From contig OY970347.1 in NCBI GenBank assembly GCA_963717635.1, positions 992,001 to 1,056,000 on the forward strand: DNA of 64,000 nucleotides, given 5' to 3'. Shown in pieces: positions 35,423 through 43,417 of the stretch. Numbering within the stretch: position 1 is the stretch's first letter; each line of letters opens with the position of its first letter. A program made the translations under genes and the position numbers. This stretch comes from JALZKA01 sp963717635 (GTDB lineage Bacteria > Actinomycetota > Thermoleophilia > Solirubrobacterales > 70-9). The notes beneath the pieces were generated by a model. It was not told the origin of the DNA and did no database searches. It worked only from the letters and a program-made list of their open reading frames with translations.

Positions 35423-36610
35423 ATGCGGATTCTCAGTGTAGGCAGCATGTATCCGCCCCATCACCTCGGGGGGTATGAGCTGATGTGGCACTCCGCCGTC
35501 GCCCGGATGCGTGACGCTGGGCACGAGTTGCGCGTGCTCACGAGCGACTACCGGGCAGATACCGTCGACCCCGACGTCCTTGAAGGTCCCGACGTCCATC
35601 GTGAGCTCGCGTGGTACTGGCACGACCACGGCTTTCCGCGGATCGGCCTGCGGGCGCGCCTCGCCCTGGAGCGCGCCAATGCGGCTGTCCTCGGTCGCCA
35701 CTTGAGCGACCATCGACCCGATGCCGTGAATTGGTGGGCCATGGGAGGCATGTCGCTCAGCTTGATCGAGCTCGTCAGGCAGGCCGGACTGCCCGCCGCC
35801 GGCGCGGTCGTCGATGATTGGATGTGGTACGGCCCGCGGGTCGATGCCTGGCAACGGGTCGCGGCCCGCGCCGGCCCTCTACGCGGCGTGCTGGGCCGAC
35901 TCGCCGGAGTGCCCGGGCGTGTCGATCTCGGGGCCGCGGGCGAGTGGGTCTTCGTCAGCGAGACAACTCGCCGTCACGCTGTCGAACAAGCCGGCTGGCG
36001 CTTGCCGAGGACGCGGGTGGCGCATGCAGGCATTGATCGCGAGGCGTTCCCCGCGGCGCCGGCGTCCGAGTGGGGAGGTCGTCTCCTCTGCGTGGGCAGG
36101 ATCGATCCACGGAAGGGCGTCGCGACGGCGATTCTCGCGCTCGCCGAGCTGCCGGAAATGCGCCTCGACGTAATCGGACCCGGGGACCCGGCCCACCGCG
36201 CGGAGCTCGAGCAACTGGTCACCACTCATGGCCTGGCAGGGCGAGTGAGCTTCCGGCGTGTGTCGCGGACGCGACTCCCGCTCGAGTACGCGATGGCCGA
36301 CGCGGTGCTCTTCCCGGTGCAGTGGGAGGAACCGTGGGGGCTCGTTCCGCTCGAGGCAATGGCTGTCGGGCGTCCTGTCGTGGCCACCGGGGCGGGCGGG
36401 TCAGGCGAGTACCTGCGCGACGGGGAGAACAGCCTGATCTACTCGCCCGCTGGCGATCCGGCATCGCTGGCGGCGGCCATCGGGCGCCTCGCGTCGAGCC
36501 CGGGCCTTCGTGACAGCCTTCGCACCGGCGGTTTCGCAACTGTGGAAAGCCTCCCGATGAATCTCTTCGACGACGCGGTCATCGCCGCGCTGGAGGAAGC
36601 CCTGCGATGA
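35423..36610 (+). CDS. GT4 family glycosyltransferase
   Basis: 395 residues from ATG 35423, 4 bases after the previous stop. N-terminal MRILSVGSMYPPHHLGGYE is the classic GT4 opening. Donor domain: LCVGRIDPRKGVATAI, then FPVQWEEPWGLVPLEAMAV (E-x7-E) and TGAGGSGEYLRDGEN. Retaining transferase in the sulfotransferase operon. Confidence 0.92.
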   Translation: MRILSVGSMYPPHHLGGYELMWHSAVARMRDAGHELRVLTSDYRADTVDPDVLEGPDVHRELAWYWHDHGFPRIGLRARLALERANAAVLGRHLSDHRPDAVNWWAMGGMSLSLIELVRQAGLPAAGAVVDDWMWYGPRVDAWQRVAARAGPLRGVLGRLAGVPGRVDLGAAGEWVFVSETTRRHAVEQAGWRLPRTRVAHAGIDREAFPAAPASEWGGRLLCVGRIDPRKGVATAILALAELPEMRLDVIGPGDPAHRAELEQLVTTHGLAGRVSFRRVSRTRLPLEYAMADAVLFPVQWEEPWGLVPLEAMAVGRPVVATGAGGSGEYLRDGENSLIYSPAGDPASLAAAIGRLASSPGLRDSLRTGGFATVESLPMNLFDDAVIAALEEALR

Positions 36611-37590
36611 GTGCCGAGGTCGCGGTCGCCGTCGTTTCGTGGAACACCCGCGAGTTGCTCTGCGCATGCCTCGACTCACTGCGTCCCGAGGTCGAGGCTG
36701 GGCGCGCTGAAGCCTGGGTGGTCGATAACGGGTCAACCGACGGGTCGCCGGCAGTGGTCGCTGAGGACTACGGCTGGGCCAACCTGCTCACCCCGTCGCG
36801 AAACCTGGGCTTCGGTCCCGCCGTCAACGAGGTCGCGGCGCGAACCACCGCGCCCGCGCTGGCGCCGGCGAATGCCGACATCGCGTTTGCCCCGGGAGCG
36901 CTCTCAGTCTTGCTCGAGGAGCTATGGAAGCCGGATGTAGGGGTTGTCGCGCCCCGCTTGATCCTGCCTGATGGCAGTACGCAGCACTCGGTGCACAGCT
37001 TCCCGACGGTCGGCCTCTCCGTCATCTTCGGCCTCGGGCTGTACCGCCTCAGTCGGGACTGGGCTGATCAGCTCTGCATCGAGGGGAGCTGGGATCCGGA
37101 CCGCCCGCGGCGCGTGGACTGGGCCCATGGCGCCTTGTTCGTCGTGCGAAGGGAGGCGTTCCAAGCGGCCGGCGGCTTCGACCCGGAGCAGTGGATGTAC
37201 GCGGAGGACCTGGACCTCAACTGGCGCTTGGCGCAGGATGGGTGGGTAACGCGGTACGAACCGCGTGCCCGGGTCGAGCACCACCTGAGCGCGGCGACGA
37301 CGCAGGCGTTTGGCGACGAGCGTCTCGACCGCTACATGGCCGCCTCGTACGACTGGATGGTCCGCCGGCGCGGCACCATGATCGCCCGCTCCTTCGCGGC
37401 GGTGAATCTCATCGCCGTGCTCGGGAGGTTTGTCCTTGCAGCGCCCCTCGCCCGCATCTGGCCGGCCCGGTGGGGGCGGCGCGCCGCCGCTGCTCGTGCC
37501 TATTTGCGGATCCACGCGCGGGGGCTCGCGGCTCGCGGCCTGCCGGCGGGGAGCCAGGCAGCGGCACGAAGGGCGAGCGCGAGTCGTTAG
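36607..37590 (+). CDS. GT2 family glycosyltransferase (rhamnosyltransferase-like)
   Basis: 327 residues; ATG overlaps the previous stop (ATGA). VAVVSWNTRELL, WVVDNGSTDGSP, then SRNLGFGPAVNEVA and ALAPANADIAF in place of a plain DxD, as in WbbL-type rhamnosyl/galactofuranosyl transferases. Also WAHGALFVVRREAFQAAGGFD and YAEDLDLNWRLAQDG. This pattern suggests transfer of a deoxyhexose from a dTDP/UDP donor; the donor is inferred. Last gene coupled in the sulfotransferase operon. Confidence 0.88.
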   Translation: MSAEVAVAVVSWNTRELLCACLDSLRPEVEAGRAEAWVVDNGSTDGSPAVVAEDYGWANLLTPSRNLGFGPAVNEVAARTTAPALAPANADIAFAPGALSVLLEELWKPDVGVVAPRLILPDGSTQHSVHSFPTVGLSVIFGLGLYRLSRDWADQLCIEGSWDPDRPRRVDWAHGALFVVRREAFQAAGGFDPEQWMYAEDLDLNWRLAQDGWVTRYEPRARVEHHLSAATTQAFGDERLDRYMAASYDWMVRRRGTMIARSFAAVNLIAVLGRFVLAAPLARIWPARWGRRAAAARAYLRIHARGLAARGLPAGSQAAARRASASR

Positions 37591-37593
37591 CGT
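37588..37593 (+). promoter_or_regulatory. -10 element for the WYHT methyltransferase gene
   Basis: TAGCGT ends seven bases before GTG 37601 and begins inside the stop region of the upstream GT2 gene. It implies a leaderless transcript separate from the operon and fixes an otherwise unclear start. Confidence 0.5.
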
Positions 37594-37600
37594 TCGCTTC

Positions 37601-38380
37601 GTGGGCGCCAGCGGCGAGATCGAAAAGTTGAGCGGCCGTGAGGCGGCCGTCAAGGCTCTGCGCGGGCGCTTCGACGACATCGGCTGGTATCACACCCAGG
37701 AGCTGGCTCCGGGCCTGGTCACCCCCGGCATGTTCGAGCTGCGCCCCTCGATTCCGGAGTATGGGATCCCGGATGACTTGACGGGGATGCGAGTGTTGGA
37801 CGTTGGGACTTTCGAGGGCTTCTGGGCGTTCGAGCTGGAGCGGCGCGGCGCCGAGGTCACGGCGCTCGACATCGATCGCGTCCATGAGCTGGATTGGCCG
37901 CCACGGTTACGGCCTGCCGAGGATGGCGAGCGCGGCGAAGGCTTTAGGCTCGCCCACGCTGCGCTCGGGAGCTCGGTCAGGCGAGTGGGCATGTCCATCT
38001 ACGATGCGACCCCGAGCGCCGTGGGCGGCCGGTTCGACCTCGTTTTTTGCGGCTCCGTCCTGATCCATTTGCGCGATCCGATGCTGGCGCTGGAGCGCAT
38101 GGCGGCGCTATGCGACGGCCGGCTGATCCTTGCGGAGGAGCGCAGCCGCAAGTTGGATCGTCTGCGGATTGCAGGCGCTGTCGAGTTCTGTGCGGACCAG
38201 CCGTGGTCGGTCTGGTGGCGGCCGGCCACCCGAACCTGGCTTTCGATGGTCCAGACGGCCGGGTTCGACGACGTCCAGATCCATTCGCATTTCGAGATGC
38301 GATTCCGTGACCGCCGAGGTGGCGTGCCGCACGTCGTCATCCACGCTCGCGGCGGAGGGCGCTCAGAGCGGATCAGCTAG
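37601..38380 (+). CDS. Class I methyltransferase, CmoB/DUF1698-like (paralogue A)
   Basis: 259 residues from GTG 37601. A short N-terminal segment with GWYHTQELAPGLVTPG (28-43) precedes the SAM-binding fold: VLDVGTFEGFWAFELERRG, acidic end of strand 2 at ALDID, and LVFCGSVLIHLRDP at strand 4. The WYHT...PG.VTPG prelude is the hallmark of the CmoB/DUF1698 group, also used by sugar O-methyltransferases. Two close paralogues lie at 52968 and 61393. Context suggests methylation of a glycan or its nucleotide-sugar precursor. Its 3' end overlaps the convergent acyltransferase gene by 18 bases. Confidence 0.82.
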   Translation: MGASGEIEKLSGREAAVKALRGRFDDIGWYHTQELAPGLVTPGMFELRPSIPEYGIPDDLTGMRVLDVGTFEGFWAFELERRGAEVTALDIDRVHELDWPPRLRPAEDGERGEGFRLAHAALGSSVRRVGMSIYDATPSAVGGRFDLVFCGSVLIHLRDPMLALERMAALCDGRLILAEERSRKLDRLRIAGAVEFCADQPWSVWWRPATRTWLSMVQTAGFDDVQIHSHFEMRFRDRRGGVPHVVIHARGGGRSERIS

Positions 38381-39010
38381 ACCGCGAAGAAGCTCGGCGT
38401 CGAAGCGCTCCCGGGTTGACCCCACGACCCTGGCAGGTGCACCCACAGCCACCGAGAAGTCCGGGATCTCTCCGCGCACCACGCTGTTGGCGCCGATCGC
38501 GCAGCTTCGTCCGATCTGCGCTCCGCGCAGGATCGCAGTTCGTTCGCCAACCCACGTTCCTCGGCCAATCCGTACCGGCGCGGTGACGAGCGGATTCCAA
38601 ACGACGCTCTCGCTGGGTCCGCCAAAGGTGTGGTCCGAATCGATGACGCTGGTGAACGCGCTCAGCACGACGTTCTCCTCGATAACGACGGACTCGGCGG
38701 CCGTGATCGTGCAGTAAGGCCGGATCGCTGTCCCGTCGCCGATCGTGATCACCGGCTCGGGCCGATCCCAAGCCGGACGCTCGACGGACAGCCAGAGGTG
38801 GCCCAGGATGATGACCCCCTCGCCGATTGCGATCCGATGAGTGCCGTACAGCCAATCCGGGCGGTGGACGATCGAGCGCGCGCCGAAGGCGGCAAAGCGC
38901 CGACGCCGGTATGGGTGCAGCATTCGCGCTCGCAGGGCGACGCGCTTCATCGGCTCGTCGGACCAGGAGCGGAACTCGCCCGCGGCTCGCCCGACCAGTG
39001 GGACCCGCAT
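38363..39010 (-). CDS. Left-handed beta-helix (hexapeptide) acyltransferase
   Basis: 215 residues. Hexapeptide repeats from about residue 60 to 200 ([LIV]-G-x4 turns: IAIGEGVIILG, ITIGDGTAIRP, VVIEENVVLSA, VRIGRGTWVGE, AQIGRSCAIGA), with the catalytic-type His in DSDHTF and a terminal VGAPARVVG, as in WcaF/NodL/maltose acetyltransferase relatives. Probably acetylates a sugar hydroxyl of the surface polymer using acetyl-CoA. Single gene with a leaderless start seven bases after TATCCT. Confidence 0.88.
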   Translation of the reverse strand: MRVPLVGRAAGEFRSWSDEPMKRVALRARMLHPYRRRRFAAFGARSIVHRPDWLYGTHRIAIGEGVIILGHLWLSVERPAWDRPEPVITIGDGTAIRPYCTITAAESVVIEENVVLSAFTSVIDSDHTFGGPSESVVWNPLVTAPVRIGRGTWVGERTAILRGAQIGRSCAIGANSVVRGEIPDFSVAVGAPARVVGSTRERFDAELLRGLADPL

Positions 39011-39017
39011 TCCGCGC

Positions 39018-39027
39018 AGGATACCCT
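39018..39027. promoter_or_regulatory. Bidirectional promoter core: two overlapping -10 hexamers
   Basis: Plus TACCCT (39022-39027) lies six bases before GTG 39034; minus TATCCT (39023-39018) lies seven bases before ATG 39010. The hexamers share two base pairs, and the start codons are 23 bases apart. Both mRNAs would be leaderless and the two promoters mutually exclusive. Confidence 0.6.
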
Positions 39028-39033
39028 GGCGCC

Positions 39034-40056
39034 GTGAGCCCGAAGGACGGCACGGACACGCAGATCACCGTCGTGATCGGCACGCTCGGGAACTATCAGG
39101 GCCTGGCGCGGGTCCTGGCGGACTACGAGCGTCAGACGGTCCCACCGGGCACATTCGATCTGGTGGTGGTGGCGGACGCCGCCGAACCCGACATCGCATC
39201 CGTCGAGGAGGCGGTCGGGTCGCGCGCCTACCCGCTGCGGCTGATGCGCGGCCGGCGCCCGGGACTCTCCGCGAACCGCAACCGCGCGCTCGACGAGCCG
39301 TTGGCCGGCCTGGTGCTCTTCACCGACAACGACACGCTGCCCACCCCGGTCCTGCTGTCCGAGCACCTGGCGTGGCACGGTCGCAATCCCGAGTCTGAGG
39401 TTGCCGTCCTGGGCCATGTCCGGTGGGCGCGTGAGCTGACGGTGACGCCGTTCATGAAATGGCTCGATCACGGGATCCAGTTCGACTATCCCAACATCGA
39501 GGGCGTCGAAGCCGGCTGGGGGCGCTTCTACGGTGCGAACGTCTCGCTCAAGACCTCTTTTGCCCGGAGTGTCGGCGGCTTCGACGAGGAACGATTGCCC
39601 TACCTGTATGACGATCTCGACTTCGGTTACCGGGCCAGCAAGCTCGGGATGCGTCTGCTTTACAACCGGGAAGCCGCCGTGGAGCACCTTCGGGAAATCG
39701 ACCTCGAATACTTCCGCGCCCGGATGGACCGCGTAGCTCGGGCAGAGCGGTCGTTCGTGCGCAAGCATCCCGAGGTCCCGCCCCACTTCTACAACCTGTA
39801 CTCCCGGGCACTGGAGCTGCCCGAGGCCCGTGGGCGGGGAGTCAAGCTGATCGGCTGGCTGCCGCGCCGGTTCCCGCTTCTTGGGAGGCGGGCCTGGATT
39901 AGTGCGGACCTCTGGTTCCGCCAGCAGGTCGCGCGCCAGTTCCTGGATGCGTGGGAGGCGGACACGCCCGAACCGGAGAAAGGGCCCGTCGCGCCGTACC
40001 TCCTCCAGCGCGATGCCGTAGCTCATGCGGCGCCGCCCCAGGGTCACCCTGACTGA
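39034..40056 (+). CDS. GT2 family glycosyltransferase
   Basis: 340 residues from GTG 39034. VVIGTLGNYQGL, FDLVVVADAAEPD, SANRNRALDEP, then LFTDNDTLPTP (D-x-D variant) and GANVSLKTSFARSVGGFDEE with YLYDDLDFGYRASKLG. The ~100-residue C-terminal extension is rich in Arg/Trp and probably sits on the membrane. It comes before the flippase gene with a 34-base gap containing a strong hairpin. Donor unknown. Confidence 0.88.
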   Translation: MSPKDGTDTQITVVIGTLGNYQGLARVLADYERQTVPPGTFDLVVVADAAEPDIASVEEAVGSRAYPLRLMRGRRPGLSANRNRALDEPLAGLVLFTDNDTLPTPVLLSEHLAWHGRNPESEVAVLGHVRWARELTVTPFMKWLDHGIQFDYPNIEGVEAGWGRFYGANVSLKTSFARSVGGFDEERLPYLYDDLDFGYRASKLGMRLLYNREAAVEHLREIDLEYFRARMDRVARAERSFVRKHPEVPPHFYNLYSRALELPEARGRGVKLIGWLPRRFPLLGRRAWISADLWFRQQVARQFLDAWEADTPEPEKGPVAPYLLQRDAVAHAAPPQGHPD

Positions 40057-40061
40057 TTGAT

Positions 40062-40081
40062 CGCCGGCGGGTCCGCCGGCG
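40062..40081 (+). promoter_or_regulatory. Perfect 9-bp GC hairpin before the flippase gene
   Basis: CGCCGGCGG-GT-CCGCCGGCG is a perfect inverted repeat between the GT2 stop (40056) and the flippase start (GTG 40088 / ATG 40091). No T-run follows, so it is not a standard terminator. It occupies the place where a ribosome site should be and could damp flippase translation, or serve as a factor-dependent pause or a DNA operator. Confidence 0.5.
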
Positions 40082-40090
40082 GATGACGTG

Positions 40091-41653
40091 ATGGACGACT
40101 CGAAGCCAGCGCCAGCCGAACAGGTTTCCTCGCCACTCGAGCTCGACGACGCCGTCGAGGGCGCCGAGTCGCTCGAAGACCGGCTCGGAACCCACGGCCG
40201 CGACCTGCGGGCGCACACCGCACGGGGCGTCCTGATCAATTCCGCGTTTCAGATCGGGTTCGCAGCACTGAACCTGTTCCGGCGTGTCGCCGTTGCGGCG
40301 TTTCTCACCGTCGCCGAGTTCGGACTGTGGGGGCTGATGATCAGCGTCGTCATCACGCTCTCCTGGCTGAAGCAGGTCGGGATCAACGACAAGTACGTAC
40401 AGCAGGGCGATCGCGACCAGGAGCTCGCGTTCCAACGAGCCTTTACCCTGGAGCTGGCTTACAGCACGCTCTTCTTCGGGCTCGTGCTGGTGGCACTGCC
40501 GCTGTACGCCTTCGTGATCTACGACCGTCCTGAGATCGTCGCCCCAGGGCTGGTGCTGGCCTCCGTGCTGCTCATCAGCGCCTTCCAGACGCCGATCTGG
40601 ATCTCGTACCGCTCGATGCGTTTCGTCCGCCAACGCGTGCTCGAGGGGATCGACCCCGTGCTCGGCGGAATCGTCACGGTTGCGCTCGCCATGGCCGGCG
40701 CCGGCTACTGGGCACTGGTGGTCGGATCGGTCGTCGGGGTCGGCGCCAGCGCCCTGGCCGCCGTCATCACCTCGCCCTACCGCCTCCGGCTGCGCTACGA
40801 CCGCGGCACGCTGGCCGAGTACGTCAGCTTCTCGTGGCCCCTCTTGCTCAACAGCGCGGCCGGGCTCATTGTCGTTCAGGGCGCGGTGGTGGTCGGCAAC
40901 GCGACGGTTGGCCTGGTGGGCGTCGGGGCGATCGGCCTGGCGACGGCCTGGGCAAACTTCGTCGACCGCATCGATCAGCTTGTGCGAGGCACGATGTACC
41001 CGGCCATCGCCGCGCTCAAGGACCGCACTGATGTCCTGTTCGAGGCGTTCGTGAAGTCGAATCGGCTCGCCATGATGTGGGGCCTGCCGTTCGGCGTGGC
41101 GCTTGCCCTTTTCGGCCCCGACCTGATCACGTTCGTGCTCGGTGAAAAGTGGCGCGTCGCCGAGGATCTACTGCAAGGCGCCGGCCTCATTCTCGGGGCC
41201 CGGCAGATCGCCTTCAACTGGCAGATCTTCATGCGCGCGGTGGGATGGACGAAACCGATCGCGGTCGACGGCGTCGCGGCTCTGGTCGTGTTCGTCGTGG
41301 CAACGGTCCCGCTGATGATCACGCTCGGCCTGACGGGCTACCTGATCGGAATGGCGGTCCAGCAGGTCGTGCAGCTCGCGATCCGCGGCTACTACATGGG
41401 GCGGCTGTTTGAGGGCTTCCGGTTCCTGCGGCATGTTGCTCGAGCGGTTGCGCCGAGCATCCCAGCGGTCGGGCTCGTGGTGCTCGTGCGCTCGTTCGAG
41501 AGCGGAGAACGAACCCTTGCGATGGCGCTTGGCGAACTGGGCCTCTATCTCGCGGCCACGGCGGTTGCGACGTGGTTCTTCGAACGCCGGCTTCTCCTCG
41601 AGGTCCTCGGCTACATGAGGAAGGCGCGAGCGCCGGCCGTACCCGCGAGTTGA
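40091..41653 (+). CDS. Lipid-linked oligosaccharide flippase (Wzx/MOP superfamily)
   Basis: 520 residues from ATG 40091 (GTG 40088 adds one residue). After a ~45-residue acidic cytoplasmic N-terminus there are about 12-14 membrane helices of the polysaccharide-transport type; landmarks are GVLINSAFQIGFAALNLFRR, FGLWGLMISVVITL and LLNSAAGLIVVQGAVVVGN. It would flip undecaprenyl-linked repeat units across the membrane. It is the only Wzx-like gene in the window, against two polymerase-like proteins. It ends one base before the convergent methyltransferase gene. Confidence 0.88.
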   Translation: MDDSKPAPAEQVSSPLELDDAVEGAESLEDRLGTHGRDLRAHTARGVLINSAFQIGFAALNLFRRVAVAAFLTVAEFGLWGLMISVVITLSWLKQVGINDKYVQQGDRDQELAFQRAFTLELAYSTLFFGLVLVALPLYAFVIYDRPEIVAPGLVLASVLLISAFQTPIWISYRSMRFVRQRVLEGIDPVLGGIVTVALAMAGAGYWALVVGSVVGVGASALAAVITSPYRLRLRYDRGTLAEYVSFSWPLLLNSAAGLIVVQGAVVVGNATVGLVGVGAIGLATAWANFVDRIDQLVRGTMYPAIAALKDRTDVLFEAFVKSNRLAMMWGLPFGVALALFGPDLITFVLGEKWRVAEDLLQGAGLILGARQIAFNWQIFMRAVGWTKPIAVDGVAALVVFVVATVPLMITLGLTGYLIGMAVQQVVQLAIRGYYMGRLFEGFRFLRHVARAVAPSIPAVGLVVLVRSFESGERTLAMALGELGLYLAATAVATWFFERRLLLEVLGYMRKARAPAVPAS

Positions 41654-41654
41654 A

Positions 41655-42656
41655 CTAAGCCTCGGGAGTTCGAACTGCCTCCGGCCTCTTCGGCACGCGG
41701 CGCGGTCCACCCGCGGCCCGTGCCTCACCGTTAGCAAGACGGCGAGCGTAGAGCACGAACTTCGTCCGGGGATCGAACTCGAAGACCCGGTTTCGGCTCG
41801 CGCGTCGCTCCGCCCACGCGCGCACGCGAGCGCTGAGGACGGGAGCGACCGGAGCTACGTCAGCCGCGAGTGTTGCGAGGGAGGAGGTCTTGCCCACGGA
41901 ATGCCAGCCCGACGGAGCGAATCCGTGCCTGGCCAGGGTCTGGCCCAGGCCGTCGACCGAGAACAGCACCGTGTGCTCGCCGGGCCGGCGCACCTCGGGC
42001 CAGCGTGAGCCCAGCGCCCGGCTTACCAGCGAGCCAGCGTCGGGCGTCAGGAGGGCGATCGCGCCACCAGGCTGCACGATTCGCGCCGCTTCGGCGATCA
42101 GGTCGTCGGGGTTCGGGACGTGTTCGACCAGGTCCATCATCGCTACCGCGTCGAACGAGGCCGTCTCGAACCCCTGGCCCTGGAGCGTTCCGTGGCGGAC
42201 CTCGAGACCCAGCTCGTCACGCGCGTAATCCACCGCCCACTGGTTCAGGTCGACCCCGGCCGTCTGCCATCCGCGGCCCGCAGCCGCCGTGAGCAGGAAG
42301 CCCGGCCCGCAGCCGACGTCGAGAAGCCTGCCGACATTCGTGTATTGCTCGAGATGGCCGAGCACCCGCTCGAACTTGGCTTCGACGTTGTCCCGGTCGG
42401 CCAGATAGTCGTCGGGGTAGCCCCATAGCTCCTCGCCGTCGGCCGCCTCCTCTGGTTGGCTGGCCTTGACGAAGTACTCCTGGCCCATGTAGAGGGCCGC
42501 CAGTTCCTCCTCCGTCGGCGGGCGAATGTCGAAGAGGCTCGCGCAATTTCGACAGCGCACGAAGTGCAGAGTGGTCCGCCGAAAGGCGGGCCGCGTTTCA
42601 CTCGAGTGGCAGGCGGGACAAGTCGGCGGCGCCGCACGCGTGGCGGGAGCCGCCAC
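41655..42656 (-). CDS. Zinc-ribbon class I methyltransferase
   Basis: 333 residues from GTG 42656, which overlaps the GT2 stop by one base (TAGTG). Two CxxC pairs (13/16 and 35/38) form an N-terminal zinc ribbon, then a SAM fold: RLLDVGCGPGFLLTAAAGRG, AGVDLN, and AVAMMDLVEHVPNPDD. The architecture matches Methyltransf_13/C-methyltransferase relatives that act on dTDP-sugars, though plain Methyltransf_11/23 proteins with a ribbon exist too. Second gene of a pair with a GT2. Probably modifies a sugar of the surface polymer. Confidence 0.85.
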   Translation of the reverse strand: MAAPATRAAPPTCPACHSSETRPAFRRTTLHFVRCRNCASLFDIRPPTEEELAALYMGQEYFVKASQPEEAADGEELWGYPDDYLADRDNVEAKFERVLGHLEQYTNVGRLLDVGCGPGFLLTAAAGRGWQTAGVDLNQWAVDYARDELGLEVRHGTLQGQGFETASFDAVAMMDLVEHVPNPDDLIAEAARIVQPGGAIALLTPDAGSLVSRALGSRWPEVRRPGEHTVLFSVDGLGQTLARHGFAPSGWHSVGKTSSLATLAADVAPVAPVLSARVRAWAERRASRNRVFEFDPRTKFVLYARRLANGEARAAGGPRRVPKRPEAVRTPEA

Positions 42657-43348
42657 TAGGCGAACCGGCAGCGGACGAAGGTGCGCAGCATGGCGATGCC
42701 GTCGCGGGCGTGGAGCTTCTTTCCCTCTTCGCGGCTGCGAGCGCGGTAGGTGACGGGAACCTCATAGATACGAGCGCCCCTCCGCAAAAGCTGGCCGACG
42801 ACCTCGGCCTCGAAGGCAAAGCCGTTCTCGCGCAACGGGAGCGCACGGAACAGCTCGGTCGGCATCAGCTTGAGGCCGACCATGCAGTCCGAGAGCCAGA
42901 CGTTGTAGAGGATGTTCGCCGCGGCGTTGATGGCCCGGTTGCCCATCACGTACCAGTAGCTGTAGGCGGAGTGCGCCTTCCAGATCCGGGTTCCGAACAC
43001 CGCGTCCGTGTGATCGTCCCTGAGCGGCGGCATCATCTCGGCCAGGTCGCCCGGGTCGTACTCGAGGTCGGCGTCAAGGATAGCCAGCAAATGGCCCGAT
43101 GCCTGGTCGGCGCCGAGCCGGACGGCGCCGCCCTTGCCGCGGTTGACGTCCACCTCGATGATCTTCACCTCGTCTGGCCAGTCGGCGGAGCGCAGCGCCT
43201 CGCGAGTGCCGTCGACGGATCCGTTCTCGACCACGATGACCTCCCTCGAGGCGACCGGCAAGTCAGCCTCGAGGGCGGCGGTGATCGCCTTGGCGACCGT
43301 CGCCTGCTCGTTGTATGCCGGAATGACGATCGAGAGCTCGGGATCCAC
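42656..43348 (-). CDS. GT2 glycosyltransferase, dolichol-phosphate-mannose-synthase-like
   Basis: 230 residues, a compact GT-A domain with no membrane helix. LSIVIPAYNEQATVAKAI, VIVVENGSVDGT, NRGKGGAVRLGAD and LLAILDADLEYDPGDL (DxD), then SDCMVGLKLMPTELFRAL. Soluble DPM1-type enzymes make polyprenyl-phosphate sugars, the donors used outside the membrane by GT-C transferases, several of which are encoded next door. Start GTG 43348 lies eight bases after TAGCAT. Confidence 0.9.
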   Translation of the reverse strand: MDPELSIVIPAYNEQATVAKAITAALEADLPVASREVIVVENGSVDGTREALRSADWPDEVKIIEVDVNRGKGGAVRLGADQASGHLLAILDADLEYDPGDLAEMMPPLRDDHTDAVFGTRIWKAHSAYSYWYVMGNRAINAAANILYNVWLSDCMVGLKLMPTELFRALPLRENGFAFEAEVVGQLLRRGARIYEVPVTYRARSREEGKKLHARDGIAMLRTFVRCRFA

Positions 43349-43356
43349 GGGCGGGC

Positions 43357-43410
43357 ATGCTAGTCAGCTTCGCGCCTCGGGCCGGTTGTCTCGACTGCCT
43401 GAGCTATCTT
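43357..43410. promoter_or_regulatory. Divergent leaderless -10 elements (GT2 and GT-C genes)
   Basis: Minus TAGCAT (43362-43357) ends eight bases before GTG 43348; plus TATCTT (43405-43410) ends seven bases before GTG 43418. Each is a separate promoter about 45 bases apart. The plus hexamer favours GTG 43418 over TTG 43409, which lies within it. Confidence 0.5.
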
Positions 43411-43417
43411 GCTGCCG

